Assembly (NCBI GenBank): GCA_013398955.1
Contig: VWPU01011594.1
Coordinates: forward strand, 1-64,000
Origin: Callaeas wilsoni
Lineage: Eukaryota > Chordata > Aves > Passeriformes > Callaeidae
Reading direction: 5' to 3'
Length of the DNA: 64,000 nt
The stretch's first letter is position 1. Each line of letters starts with the position of its first letter. The translations under genes were made by a program, and so were the position numbers. The notes below the pieces were generated by a model. The model worked only from the letters and a program-made list of their open reading frames with translations, was not told where the DNA came from and did not search any database. Positions 53,101 through 64,000 of the stretch are shown here, piece after piece.

Positions 53101-56100
53101 GTGGAAGATTTTTTTAACATTTTTCTTCCAGTGTGGGAAAAGAAACCAATACCATATTATGAGAATGCCATTCCTGCTCCTCTGAATCAGTTCCTGCACG
53201 TGGATGGCTTTCTGTTCTTCTGTGACTATGCCACAATGAGCATTCAGTCCCCTCCAGGTAAGCCCCACTTTCATAATGGCACACTGCTCTTTGAGGCTTC
53301 TGATGCTTTAGAAAACCCAAGGGGGAAAAAAATCCTCAAAGAAAAATGCCAGACAAGTTAACAAATATATTAACTCTGCCTTGAATCCTTATCCTCCAGT
53401 CAAATTATTTTCTTTCCAAGAGTCTAAAAATGTTTTTTCACTGTTAGGTGAAATCAAGTCTCAGGGGTTTCTATCCAGTGTAAGTTAAACAGTTTTTTAT
53501 TAGTAATTCACTCACACACACTGCAGAACTTGACACTGGTCTTCACACAGGTCCCCAAAAGTACCTTTACTTCTGATTTAAAGATCTGTGTGCTTTTAAA
53601 AAAGAAACCAACCAAAACCATACCTAACAAATATACCAAAACAAAAAGCCCAAAGCAAAACACGATACACACCATAGTGATGAATGGGAGCCACAGCTGG
53701 GAAACCCCAGGATGTCCACTATTCACTTCGACACAAATTGGAGAGAGATGTTTAAGACGAAAAAATGCCACTCCTTTCTCTCCTAGGTTGTACTTTAAAT
53801 CCAGAAGTTAAATCAGGGCACCACACAGTCTGAGGCTGCAGGCTGGTGCCCAAAGGCCAGGCTCAGTTTGGCTGTTCTCACTGGGAGCTCCGTGGTCTAA
53901 CACCAGCACCACACAGAACGGCGTTTCTGTCAGCCTGCCCCACAAGGTCAATGCTCAGGAGAAGTGCATCCCCCACGCACCTCCCGCATGGAGATTCAGG
54001 GATTTCAGAAAAGGTGAGAAACAGAAAACAACAGAAATTCATCTACTCTTCAAAGACATTAAGTGACAAAGGAAAATCTGCCAAATATCTACTACATGGG
54101 ATATATCAAAACAAAACTGGAACATTGTGCACAGATAAAAGACATTTTTTCCTATATTTTAAGTTCGAATTAATTTTACATAAGTTTGGCTAAAGCAAGT
54201 GAAACCCAAAGACATTATAAAAAATGTGACAAGGGATACACACTCTAAACAGAAGTTCTGACCATATTTGTGGAAAGAATTTATTTCTGCTCTTTGCATT
54301 TTCCTATACATGCTGCTTAGGTTACGTGGGAATAGCACACAGCTTGGCATCAAAATGAAGTTTGCAGAGTTGTGCTTCCAAGTCTGCTGGGTCCTTCCCT
54401 CTATCAGTAGCCTACTAATGACTCCTTAGTCCTTGGCCACTTGGTCTTCAGGGCTTTAGTACAGGCAAGAGGCAAGAAGCACAGCTCCATCCTCTACCCT
54501 GGGCTCCAGTCCAAAGTCATCACAGTAATTACTAGGAGACTTCATTCTGCCTCTTCTCTCATTCTGTGCTTTCAGGCTCTATCAGGAGACTCTACAGCTT
54601 CTCTTGACTCGTCTCAGGCATTAGTCTTTGGACGTGTCACCCCATTCCACCAGGATTATAACTGTATACTAATCATTTCTGATCTATACTTCAACCACAA
54701 CTTGGCAGCATGAGACAGGTAGGCTGCTGCATCATCCGTAAGGTAATGCAAATTAGACTTAAAAAAATAGGAAGATTCCACAGTCGATTCCTACCCTCCA
54801 AAGAACTGCTCCCAAGTAGCATGTTGCTGTGCAACATTTGAAGGAAACTCACAGGAGGGGAAAGGACAGAGCTAGCCTCATGGAACTAGAGCTTTCTGAA
54901 GAGGTAAAATGATGAGCTCCTGAGAGCGGTAGGTGACAATTCTTGGCAGAGTATATTCTCATCTCGGTTTATCTAGGCAATTCAATTCAAGAAGAAGCAC
55001 ATTCAAATTGAAAAATCATCTGATCACTCAAAAGCAGGGAAGCTCACTAGTCTTACTTTCTTACAGCCTCTGAAAAACAACTGAATGCACGAGCCGAGCT
55101 CCATTCGCTCCAAGACCCTGAGAAATTCCTCCTGGTCTCATCTATTTTATCAGCTGCCTAGTCTATCATGCATCATCTGCAAACTGCTTCTGTTCAATAC
55201 ATCAGCTTTAAATGCAAAACTCTTCCCAATACACATCCAGAATGTTTCCCATTTTTTCTTAACTAAAATTCATTTTAGTTCTCCGTAGCTTTAATTGAAC
55301 TTCAATTACTAAAACTAGCTTGACACAAGCCATGAAGAAGGAATTAATAGTCTACTAAATAAGAACTGTCACTCAGCATTTCCTAAGCTAAATGTAAAAA
55401 TTAAGACTCTGAATAAATGTATGCTAAGTATCATTGCATAAATATGCATATAATGCATTTTCCTCTTTTAAAAAAGTGTTAAATTTAATGTAAAGACATT
55501 TGATTGCACGTCAACATTTTAGTGGCGATCAATCACTGAAAATCAATGAGTCTTTTAAATAAATGCAGAAATATATTTAATTGAAATCCAATTACTTTAA
55601 ATACATTTTTGTTTACTTTTCAATCACTTAAGACTTCAAGCATTCACTCTATGGCTAGGAAACAGGATCTCAGGACACAACCCACTAGCTACTAAAGCTT
55701 TTTTCCCTTCTAGAATCAACACAGTTGTTAGACTGACAGTGAAATACACCAGCAACCCAAATTTCTCATCCAAAAGTGCATCACTGAGGGTTTACCCACA
55801 CTCAATCTCTTTACAGACTTTTTTATGCCATTAAAATATTCCAATCCTATTAGAATGCAAATATAAAAGGGTAGAGAGAGCACACATAATACCATTAACA
55901 TTCAAAGATTTCTTGCTCCCCATTATCAGATATTAATTCTCACATTAACTGATGTTTTGTTAAAAGAAAACCAACAAAAAAACCGGAATCCATTAGCAGC
56001 TGCATTAAAAGCGAACAAAAGAGGCAACAACTGCTGATGTGATTATGCACCTAACCCTTTCTGAAAGTTTCCATATCCAAGAGCACCAAACAAGCACTGC

Positions 56101-57612
56101 TTCAACTTTCACTTCACACCAGGTATGTAAGTACATGTTACTGAAAAACAACCTTGACAGGGCTTCCTGCATACCGGTATTTTTAGCAAGCTTTGAAAAA
56201 CAATCACTCATTTTTAGAAGCCTCTAGATGGTTTCTTTTAAGCTCTTTTAAAGCCACAATATGGCACATCTGGGGGAAGAAGAAAAAAAACATTTTTTTC
56301 ATATAAGCAGCATGTTTCAGTTTCAACTGCATCAAGGTGGCAGGTGCCAGCCAGGAGCCTGCCAGCAGATGGAAGAGCCCAGCTCAAGCAGGCACTTGGA
56401 ACACTGTCAGCTACCAGACCTGGTGTACCCTTCCCTTCACATGCTTCTCTCTACTGCACATGATGGCACGTGGTGCTGCCAGTGGCAACAGCCAGAGCAG
56501 CCTGACACTTCATACGGGGGAGACATCCCAAGCAAATGGCTACACTTCAGCTACAGGCACTTGTCCACCCCAGTCACTTCATGCCCAGACAAACATCAGC
56601 AAATGAAAGGGGATCCTGGGTGGCACATCTTCATCACAACTTGCATTCTCTCTTTGGAAATCCATGAGTCCAAGATTCTCAGATCAGTATGTAAACCAAA
56701 ATCACGTAAATTGACAGCACATCTCTATATATCATCTCACATATCCTCACTCACCTGCAGAAGTCTACCATTACTCTTTCTCATGTTCAACATGTGTTGA
56801 CCAACTTGATTAATTTATAAATCTCCCCGAAACAAGGTCACCCAAAACATCAGCAGAAATGCCCTAAGATGTACTGCACATCCAACCGGATCAGAGCCTC
56901 ACCAACATTCAGTAAGTCACTCAACTAGTATTTCCTCAAGCATTATTAAAAACACAAGTTCAATCATCTGAGTCACTAACAGTGAGTGACTTATCTATAT
57001 TGTGGGTACTTTCCTCCACATGACATGAACATGAAGCCTACCAACCAGCCACAGCCCCTCTGAAAAGCCTGGCACTTCCACTATTGCCTCACAGATGTTC
57101 ACATTACCAATTAATCATCACCACAGGGAGTCTCAGCACAGAGGCTAACGGTTGAATATACTCATTTCAATCTTACTTTGGAACTCTTTCAATATCTTCC
57201 AAGTCAACAACAAAATATAAGTGAAATAAATCAAATATATAATGCAGTACAATGAACTGCCCTATAATTTTACCTAAATGAGGTAAAATGATTTTAAGGT
57301 ACCACAAATCTCATCCCCAGTTCTAGCTCCACTATCATTATATAGATTCAGATGCCTTTGATGAGGTGAACTAATATTCTAGGAAATTTGAAGCGTATAC
57401 AAATACTGTTGAAGCATTCTAAAAAGGAACACGAATAAAAAGCTAGCAGCTCTGCTAGTAAACAGGAATAATTTTGTATTGTATTCAATTATTTTTAAAA
57501 AAAACTAAAACACTGAATTAACGTACGACCAAGAGTGTAAGACAATATGAAGAATTTTCCCACATTCTCAGTGGATGACATATTAATGTTATTAAACACT
57601 TTCCATTTCCAT

Positions 57613-57642
57613 GAACAAAACAAAACAAAACAAAAAAAAAAA
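57613..57642 (+). repeat. (CAAAA)n simple repeat
   Basis: Four CAAAA-like units followed by an A run. It may be a decayed retroposon tail, but no element body is recognisable next to it. Confidence 0.85.
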
Positions 57643-60112
57643 TTAAAAATCGCAACAGCTACATTCCAATTCTTTAATTTCAACTGAAGCATCTAAACCC
57701 TGTAGGTCCAGAAAACTGCACTGGTTTCACTAAGCTTATTTGTTACTAACAGCATACGCTATCTATGCACTCACAATGGACGGTCAGAAAAATAACCAAG
57801 TACAAGAAGCGTACTGTGTGTACACATGTATGTGTATGGTATGTATATGCTTCATGAAGACTTGTGAAATACAGCAGAATTATCCTTCCTACTCCACCAA
57901 CAGACATAAATGCACAATGCTGATTTATCCAAGATCGTACAGGATATCCCTGACAAACCTGGAGTTCAGCCTACTTCTTTCAAGTCCCATGAAATTATCT
58001 TTTTTTTCTTACTGAGATTAGCTCAAGTACTTCACAAAGGCTTGATATTACTTTTCCATACAGAAGAACTGATGTGCTACATCAAATCACGTACCCAAAA
58101 GTGGCCACAAAATCTATGAAACATCTTGGAACTGAAGGTCCCACTCCCTGTGTTATCCATCAGGCCACAACAGCCCTGCAGGTCAATGTGAGCACTCTGA
58201 CTGCAAAAAGCAGTAAGGAATTTTAACCTATTCTTTTTACAGGGAAAGAATTCCAACATCATGAGCCATGTTGCTCCAAGTACACATAAGTAGATTTCAC
58301 ATAAATAGAAATGTATTTAAAATTAGAATTCTTTATTCAGGGTTTCAGACAAACCTGCAGTTTCCAGGCTTCCAGAGCTCTCACAGAATAGACAAAACTG
58401 CCTGGTGTATGAAATAGCTTCGTTAGAAACCCCCACCAGGTAACGACTTGCACTTTAATTACTTGCCAAGATGCTTTATTGGGAGCACATAAAGTCTGTC
58501 TGCAGAGACATGCAAATATTGTTAAGCAGAATTCAAGTGCTCTCCATAAAGCTTGTTTTCCAGCTTTGGATTTCTTTGTGTAGGAACAGAATTCCCATAC
58601 CAAGAGATGGAAATTTTAGAACTGCTGATTCACTCCACAGAAGCTCTCACTCCTAACATCAGTATGTACTCTAAAATAAAGACTCTGAGTTGCAAGGCTC
58701 ATCTGTAGACAGTGCTGCTAGAAAAAAAAAAATCCTTGTCTATGTGGCTGACGAGCACACATTAGTCTGAATATTTTCATAAACTATATGTTTCTCAAAA
58801 TTCATCCATTTTATGGCAAATCAACACTACATCCTTTCCCAAATCTCCTATTTAAATGCACTCTTTTAAAGGGAGAATAGATTTGAACAGCCTATAAAGC
58901 AATTGGGTCTTTCACAAGCCATCATCACTGTTTCTATACAGCAGCAGAGGAGTACATAGTAGGATTTCAGAGTAGACAAAAACATGCAGAAACCAAAGAA
59001 AATGCATAATTCAGTAATTAAATACTAAGAAACCCAAATTCCTGATATGCACTATAGGAACCTATAGTTTCCAGGTCTTCCAGAAACACGCCTTTTTCTT
59101 TGTTGTAAAAGAAGGATTTCAAAACATACCAAAAAACCCCATGACCAGATAACTGGAAAAAACATACTAGGAAGCAAAATTTCAATACAGTTAAGGCAAA
59201 AGTGTTGCAAACCTACCTTTGTAGGAGTTAGGAGAGGAACACCTGTAGCATACTGTAATTTTCAATAAACACATTACTGGATCTTACTGAAATTTTAAAT
59301 ATTCAGGGCTCAGTTAATAGCAGCTTTAAAAACTGCAGAGATGTATGAACAATTTTAACAGGAAGTTAAAACATTCCAAATGAGTAACTGAAAGTCTTGA
59401 ACACTCCCATGAAAAGTCATCATCTATGAACTGTGTCTCATGACTTAAACAAAAAAAAACCCACAGCCAAAACAAAAAACACCCTGTATTTAAAAAATGG
59501 GGAGTGGAGGGAAGAACAGAAGCAGTTTCTCATAGTTTGATCACAAAGAAGGAATTAAATTATAAGTGACAACATTCTAATGAACCAGAACTGATCGTAA
59601 TCTTTTTTTAGGAAAAGGTATGCAAAAGCAACAAAGACAATGCAACAGAGCTTGATAAAGATCACCAGTTTAGCCTCAATGTTATCTACTGCACATCTGC
59701 CACACCACATTATCTCACTACTCAAGCATCATTTTTGCATTCTAATGTAGTAGCTTCATCAGATTAATGCCCAAGACATTTCAGCTGTGTTTCAAGTAAA
59801 TAAGTGGACATACAGGAATATTATGCATGGCCTGTACCATTGACACTAAGCAAAGAAAATGTGATTAGCACCAAATTGCATCTGACAGGGGAACCAGAAA
59901 GCTGTCAAACACAATGACACGGATTCAGTATTTAGAAGGTAAAAGGGGGAATAAAGAAGCTGGCCAGTCTGGCATCGAGACAGCAATAAAACACAACAGC
60001 TATGATAAATTAATTCATTTACTTATGAAAAATTAGAGGCTTCAACACGCAGCTCTCATTTATAATCTTGTCAATCTGGCAGAATAAATAAAAAGCCTAT
60101 ACAATGCACAGT

Positions 60113-60138
60113 GGGATGGGGGGGGGGAAACAAAAGGG
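60113..60138 (+). repeat. G-run cluster, possible G-quadruplex
   Basis: GGG, then AT, then ten G residues (60118-60127), then a short A-rich loop and GGGG. Four runs of at least three G can be chosen, so a quadruplex is possible on the plus strand, which is the non-transcribed-RNA sense for PARD3B. Confidence 0.6.
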
Positions 60139-60422
60139 GAAAATAAAAACAGATTTTTGCATTTAGGCTAACAGAATATTTTCTTACATTAAATCACACC
60201 AGATCAAGCCTTTGACAGGAGTGACTAATGCAAGGATACATTACAGAAGGGATTACTGTGTTAACTAGAGACACACAGTACTAAAACAACAGGAAGGCTT
60301 GAGATCAAACACCCAGTAGCCACATAAAACAAAATTAATTTTTCACATGCAAGAGATGCAATTACTAATAGTCTATCAAAAGCATACCAGGAAGAGCTAA
60401 AGAGGCCAAAGTGGAAGAAAGC

Positions 60423-60755
60423 TCAAAGGACTGGTCCCTGGGACAAGAACAGGCACTGGAAGGAGGCGATGGCCTCCCAACAGCTGCCTGGTGTGGCCAC
60501 TAACACCAGTCTGCCTTGGAAATCCTTTCCAGGTAAAACAAGCTCTGCAACATCCTGCAGCTCTGTCTCTGCAGTGCTTTCCAAGATGTTCTCCTGGGAT
60601 CCCCAGGCAGACTCAGCAGCTAACACCTCAATAGCAATATGGGTTTGGTAATTTTTTCTACTGAGATCACTATCATAATCAGGAGATGGTCTTTTAAAGG
60701 AGTCTTTCAGTGTCTGGCAACCGCCAGTAGGTAAGTTCAGACCAGAAAGTAACAA
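60423..60755 (-). other. Unrecognised open frame, 110 codons
   Basis: A minus-strand frame opens MLLSGLNLPTGG. It then has a charged stretch including KDSFKRPSPDYDSDL and an acidic part including SQENILESTAETELQDVAEL. Its tail, ending LFLSQGPVL, is less protein-like. I recognise no domain. It could be a fragment of a retrocopy, a lineage-specific exon or chance. No poly(A) tail or target-site duplication was evident at its ends. On the minus strand TTACCTACT precedes the first part, which is not a good acceptor. Treated as unproven. Confidence 0.2.
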
Positions 60756-63700
60756 ATTTCCTCATAATGAAAAGAACCCTACCCATATTTTAACAGAACA
60801 AGATGGATCATGACCATGAAAGCAGCAGCAAGGCCAACTGTCAGCACCAGTGCAGAGGCTGGAGTTTAACCTCTCAGCATTTCACACTTTGACTGATCAC
60901 TGCAGATTAGTCAAATCTTACCTATGCTGAGCCACATACCTTGACCACGAAGTGTTTAGGGTACAGTGTGTTCATACACAGCTCTCAATACTGGAGAGAT
61001 TGTTCCAAAACTCAGCACAAAGAGTTCTCCCTACCACTTGCTAGACATTTACTGTATCTACAGCAGCCTAGAAGGACCCCAGGAGACCAGGCAGCCACTG
61101 AGCCCCAGAAATCAGTTTTCATGCCCACTGAAAAGGCTGGCATCAAAAGACAAGCTAGTCACCATCAGCATTCTCCCACTAGTTACCACATGTCCAGCTT
61201 ACAGGGGAGTGACAGAGCAGGGCAGAGGAGGCCTTTGCTGACAGGCACACAAGAAGTCTGCAGCAGCACACGTTCTGGGGCACAGCTGGAACTTCAGCCC
61301 ATTCTCATTTAAGAGTAGGACTGATGGCTTAGTCCAAAAACACCCTTCTCCCTATCGAGTGTAGTTCAATCGACATGACCTGTTTTTGTCAGCACATGTG
61401 TGGAGTGGTGGAAGAACAGAATGAGGAAGGAAAGTGTCACCTCTAAATCAACAGACTCAGCTGCAGAGAGCCAGGTCTGTGGCACACAGGAGTCCTGTCA
61501 GTCTTGTGACTAATGCTAGTGCTACTGCTTGTGTCCTCACCTCCAGAGTGAAAAACAATTAGCACTGGTACAGGGCTATTTTGAAATCTGTGAGATATTG
61601 AGAACAGATAGTTTCTAGTTCATTTAGGAGAATCAAATAAATTAACCTATTTTCATAAATCTATTAGCCCTCAAGGTTTTGACTTTTGTACCTTTGCCAC
61701 ATACCTCTAACCATTATGAGAATTTGTTAATACACATTATTTTAACTAAAATATTTTCATTTTGGTCTACAAAGTACTTTTTATCCAATTCAATATATAT
61801 ACACAATTCAATGCACATATACATACTGTTTGACACCTTCTGTTGCAAATCCACAGATTACAAGTGTTGCAAGGCCAGCTGGGGTTTACTTGTGAATTTC
61901 TGCAAGATTCTGATTTTTTTTCCCCCCATCTAAATTTAAGTATGCAACCCTTATGTTTGAAGGACCAGCCCTCCAAATCCAGGCTTTATCCTGGTTATAT
62001 AAGAAGATAAGGAAAACAAAGATAGCCATTGCTTAAATACCTAAGATGAAAACAGTTAAGCAGGACTAGAGGCATAATTGATCTCTTACCCATTCACATT
62101 TAGAGGCCCAGTGAAAATTACATGCTATTGAAATAACAATTTATTTTCCCAGTGTTCTGCATCTCCACGACAAAACCAAACCAATCCTGTAGCATTCCTG
62201 TAGTGGAATATTTACTACGTTATCACATGGAAATTTATTTTTTTAATACAAGAGTGCAAATAGCAGGGGTTTAGCATCAGCCAGTACTTCAGGTTCTCTG
62301 CCAATTTGTGGCTTGCTTTGCTTTTCCATCACTGAATTTTACTCAACCTTTTGAGAAAGACAATCTTCATGTACTTTATGATCCCAACACTCAAGGCCCA
62401 GAAGAGGGCACAAAGTGACCTTGAGGAAGCCGTAGGTCAGGCTACCCAAGAACATTTATTAACTGACCACTCAACCTTTCATCGGTCAAATTCACAACCA
62501 TAACCTCAAATGAATTTTTAATTCTTTCATATCTGATTTTTCCAAAGCTTTGAGAGAGGCAATTTGAAAGGCTGCACTGTATGTATCACTTGCAACACAA
62601 CCAGAGGAAAAAAACCACAATTATTAAATGACCACTACATCTAAAGTTTTAACATCCAATTTCAAAACTTCAGCCAATTTCAAGCCTTAAGCAATGAAAA
62701 ATGTGCATATATACAGGTTTAAATGACCTACATGAGCTCAGAGCATAACCAGAGTAGGGAGAAAGGGAAAAAAACCCCTGATGCCTCTGTGTGACACAGA
62801 AGTTACAGGAAATACTTGGTGCCTGGCTAAATTCCCACACTATGTAACTGCCCTTTGAAGTATGTTAGAAGCACACTTTTCAGCATAAATACCCTTTTTA
62901 TTTTGACATTACCTGCTCCACTATGAAAATGTTGTACTACAGCTCAGAACCATGCCATAAAAGCCCGGCTTATGATTAAATTTCTTGCACTGTACTCTGG
63001 AGCAGACTTTTTGTGTTGCTGTTGCTTTTAAGGTACATCACTAAAGAAAACAAAACACCTTACTAAACAAGTATGTTTAAAAAATAGTCTCGAGACATCT
63101 ATAGCTGCAATTGCAAGAAACTATAGTTCAGATAATTGCAGTCCCGCTGTCACCGGGATTCGCGGTTGATCACAATACAAAGCATCACCAGCTGTAATAT
63201 CTTGTTTGAGCATTTGCTGCTCAATCAAGACAGATTTTTGAAAACACTTTCCTATTTTCTTTTCATCCGCACTATTGCAAGAGAGCAACCCACAAGGCTG
63301 AGAGAAGAAGCAGATCATAGACAATACAGCATTACTGGAACATGCATTTGGTCAAATTGCAAAAGAGGCACGGATACTAAAGTCCACTGCAAAGAAGTAT
63401 TGAATTACAGTCCAAGTAATTTGTTTTCATTTCTAATCCAAAATTTCAAGTAACTTAAGCAAATATTTAAGTATTTTGAAATATTTAAATCTGAATATGA
63501 TATAAACCCACAAATTTCTATCTAAGTACAGGAGACACAGGCTAGAGCCCAGGTCCTGCAGTATACGGCCTATTCATTTGGGGAATTTGTCCTGACCTAC
63601 AGGGGCATTTGGGGAACTGTCTACATCAAAAATGGCTGGGGATTGCAGCTTTTCAGAGTGCTGCCAAAACCACTCCAGCAAAAAGGGCCGTGTAATTTCC

Positions 63701-64000
63701 AGTAAGACGCAGCACAGCACAATCCATTGTCATACAGCCAATCTCACACCTGCCAGCCCGCAGGAGGAAAAGTAAAAGCACTTGGCTGGTGACTTTCAGC
63801 AGAGGGGACGAGACCCTTGCTGCTCACCAGGAAGCAAAGTAGAGCTGCAGGTTGGAGCTGCTCACTGATGCTGTAAGAGGGCATCAAGAGCATCCCTGTG
63901 GCACAAATGCTCATCCAAGCTCCTGTGCGCTTGAGCTGCAGCTGCAATCTGAAGGCCAGTGAGGGTAGAGAGGACTAATGGCATCACTAGGGCCCCAAAC

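Larger units (their letters stand above)
1..64000 (-). other. PARD3B: PARD3B locus, internal part (intron 2 to intron 4)
   Basis: The window lies inside a minus-strand gene identified from two coding exons. PARD3B is a PAR3-family polarity scaffold with an N-terminal oligomerisation domain and three PDZ domains. It is known to localise to epithelial junctions and, unlike PARD3, to bind atypical PKC poorly or not at all. Only codons for the end of the oligomerisation domain and the linker before PDZ1 are present. No promoter, start codon, PDZ exon, stop codon or poly(A) site was found. The gene spans hundreds of kilobases or more in mammals, so two exons in 64 kb is expected. Seen: exon translations and splice sites. 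Known: family role. Inferred: that the whole window is one transcript. Confidence 0.85.
41392..64000 (-). other. PARD3B: PARD3B intron 2, 3' part
   Basis: About 22.6 kb of AT-rich non-coding DNA upstream of exon 3 in transcription order. I saw no match to the preceding exon, which should encode the family's DGGILD and VEDKDK stretches. It contains a CR1 fragment (49.66-50.16 kb), a doubtful older CR1-like piece near 41.9 kb, a GC-rich patch at 44.1-45.0 kb, short simple repeats, and an unrecognised open frame at 60.4-60.75 kb. Segments at 48.3-48.6, 55.4-55.6 and 59.7-60.1 kb resemble conserved non-coding sequence by composition only. I see nothing definable in the remaining long stretches. 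Confidence 0.75.

Noticed and set aside
56261..56800. 179-codon plus-strand frame
   Set aside because: No domain, mixed low-likelihood composition rich in His/Ser/Cys, and an overlapping second open frame. Chance is the simplest explanation without expression or conservation data.
1..64000. tRNA, rRNA, CRISPR, operon, intact retroviral or DNA-transposon features
   Set aside because: Scanned for by eye on both strands. No cloverleaf promoter boxes, spaced repeat arrays, paired LTRs or coding retroviral motifs were recognised. A covariance-model or repeat-library search could still find small or decayed examples.

Overview
This window is an intronic slice of a vertebrate nuclear genome, most probably a bird. 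The evidence is several degraded CR1 LINE copies of the avian/reptilian type, low overall repeat density, AT-rich non-coding DNA with GT-AG splice signals, and no prokaryotic-style gene packing. I recognise one gene, PARD3B (PAR3-like, PAR3L), read on the minus strand. Only two of its coding exons lie here: exon 3 (about 41223-41391) and exon 4 (about 25198-25304). They join in phase through a split glycine codon, and the joined translation follows mammalian PARD3B much more closely than PARD3.

Layout by transcription, from high to low coordinates: 64000-41392 is part of intron 2; 41391-41223 is exon 3; 41222-25305 is intron 3, about 15.9 kb; 25304-25198 is exon 4; and 25197-1 is part of intron 4. 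I looked for the preceding exon (end of the N-terminal oligomerisation domain) and the following exon (entering the first PDZ domain) and found neither. Introns 2 and 4 therefore extend beyond the window, as expected for this very large gene.

The introns hold CR1 retroposon fragments at about 19.2 kb (+), 21.0-21.7 kb (-), 40.7-41.1 kb (-) and 49.7-50.2 kb (-). There is also an older, L3/CR1-like relic at 32.7-33.1 kb (-) and a doubtful second one near 41.9 kb. Other content is short simple repeats, two GC-rich patches (12.55-12.9 kb and 44.1-45.0 kb), and a single N at 6038 flanked by a near-duplicate sequence that looks like an assembly or haplotype join. Several AT-rich stretches dense in homeodomain-like motifs could be conserved non-coding elements, but that needs an alignment.

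Nearly all ATG-to-stop reading frames of 60-195 codons are chance frames or antisense shadows of CR1 or of PARD3B exon 3. I found no rRNA, tRNA, CRISPR array, operon, intact retrovirus or complete protein-coding gene. I found no convincing new biological system. The best items for follow-up are the exon 4 donor choice, the N-flanked duplication, the inverted CR1 pair, the GC-rich patch at 44 kb and an unrecognised minus-strand frame at 60.4-60.75 kb.
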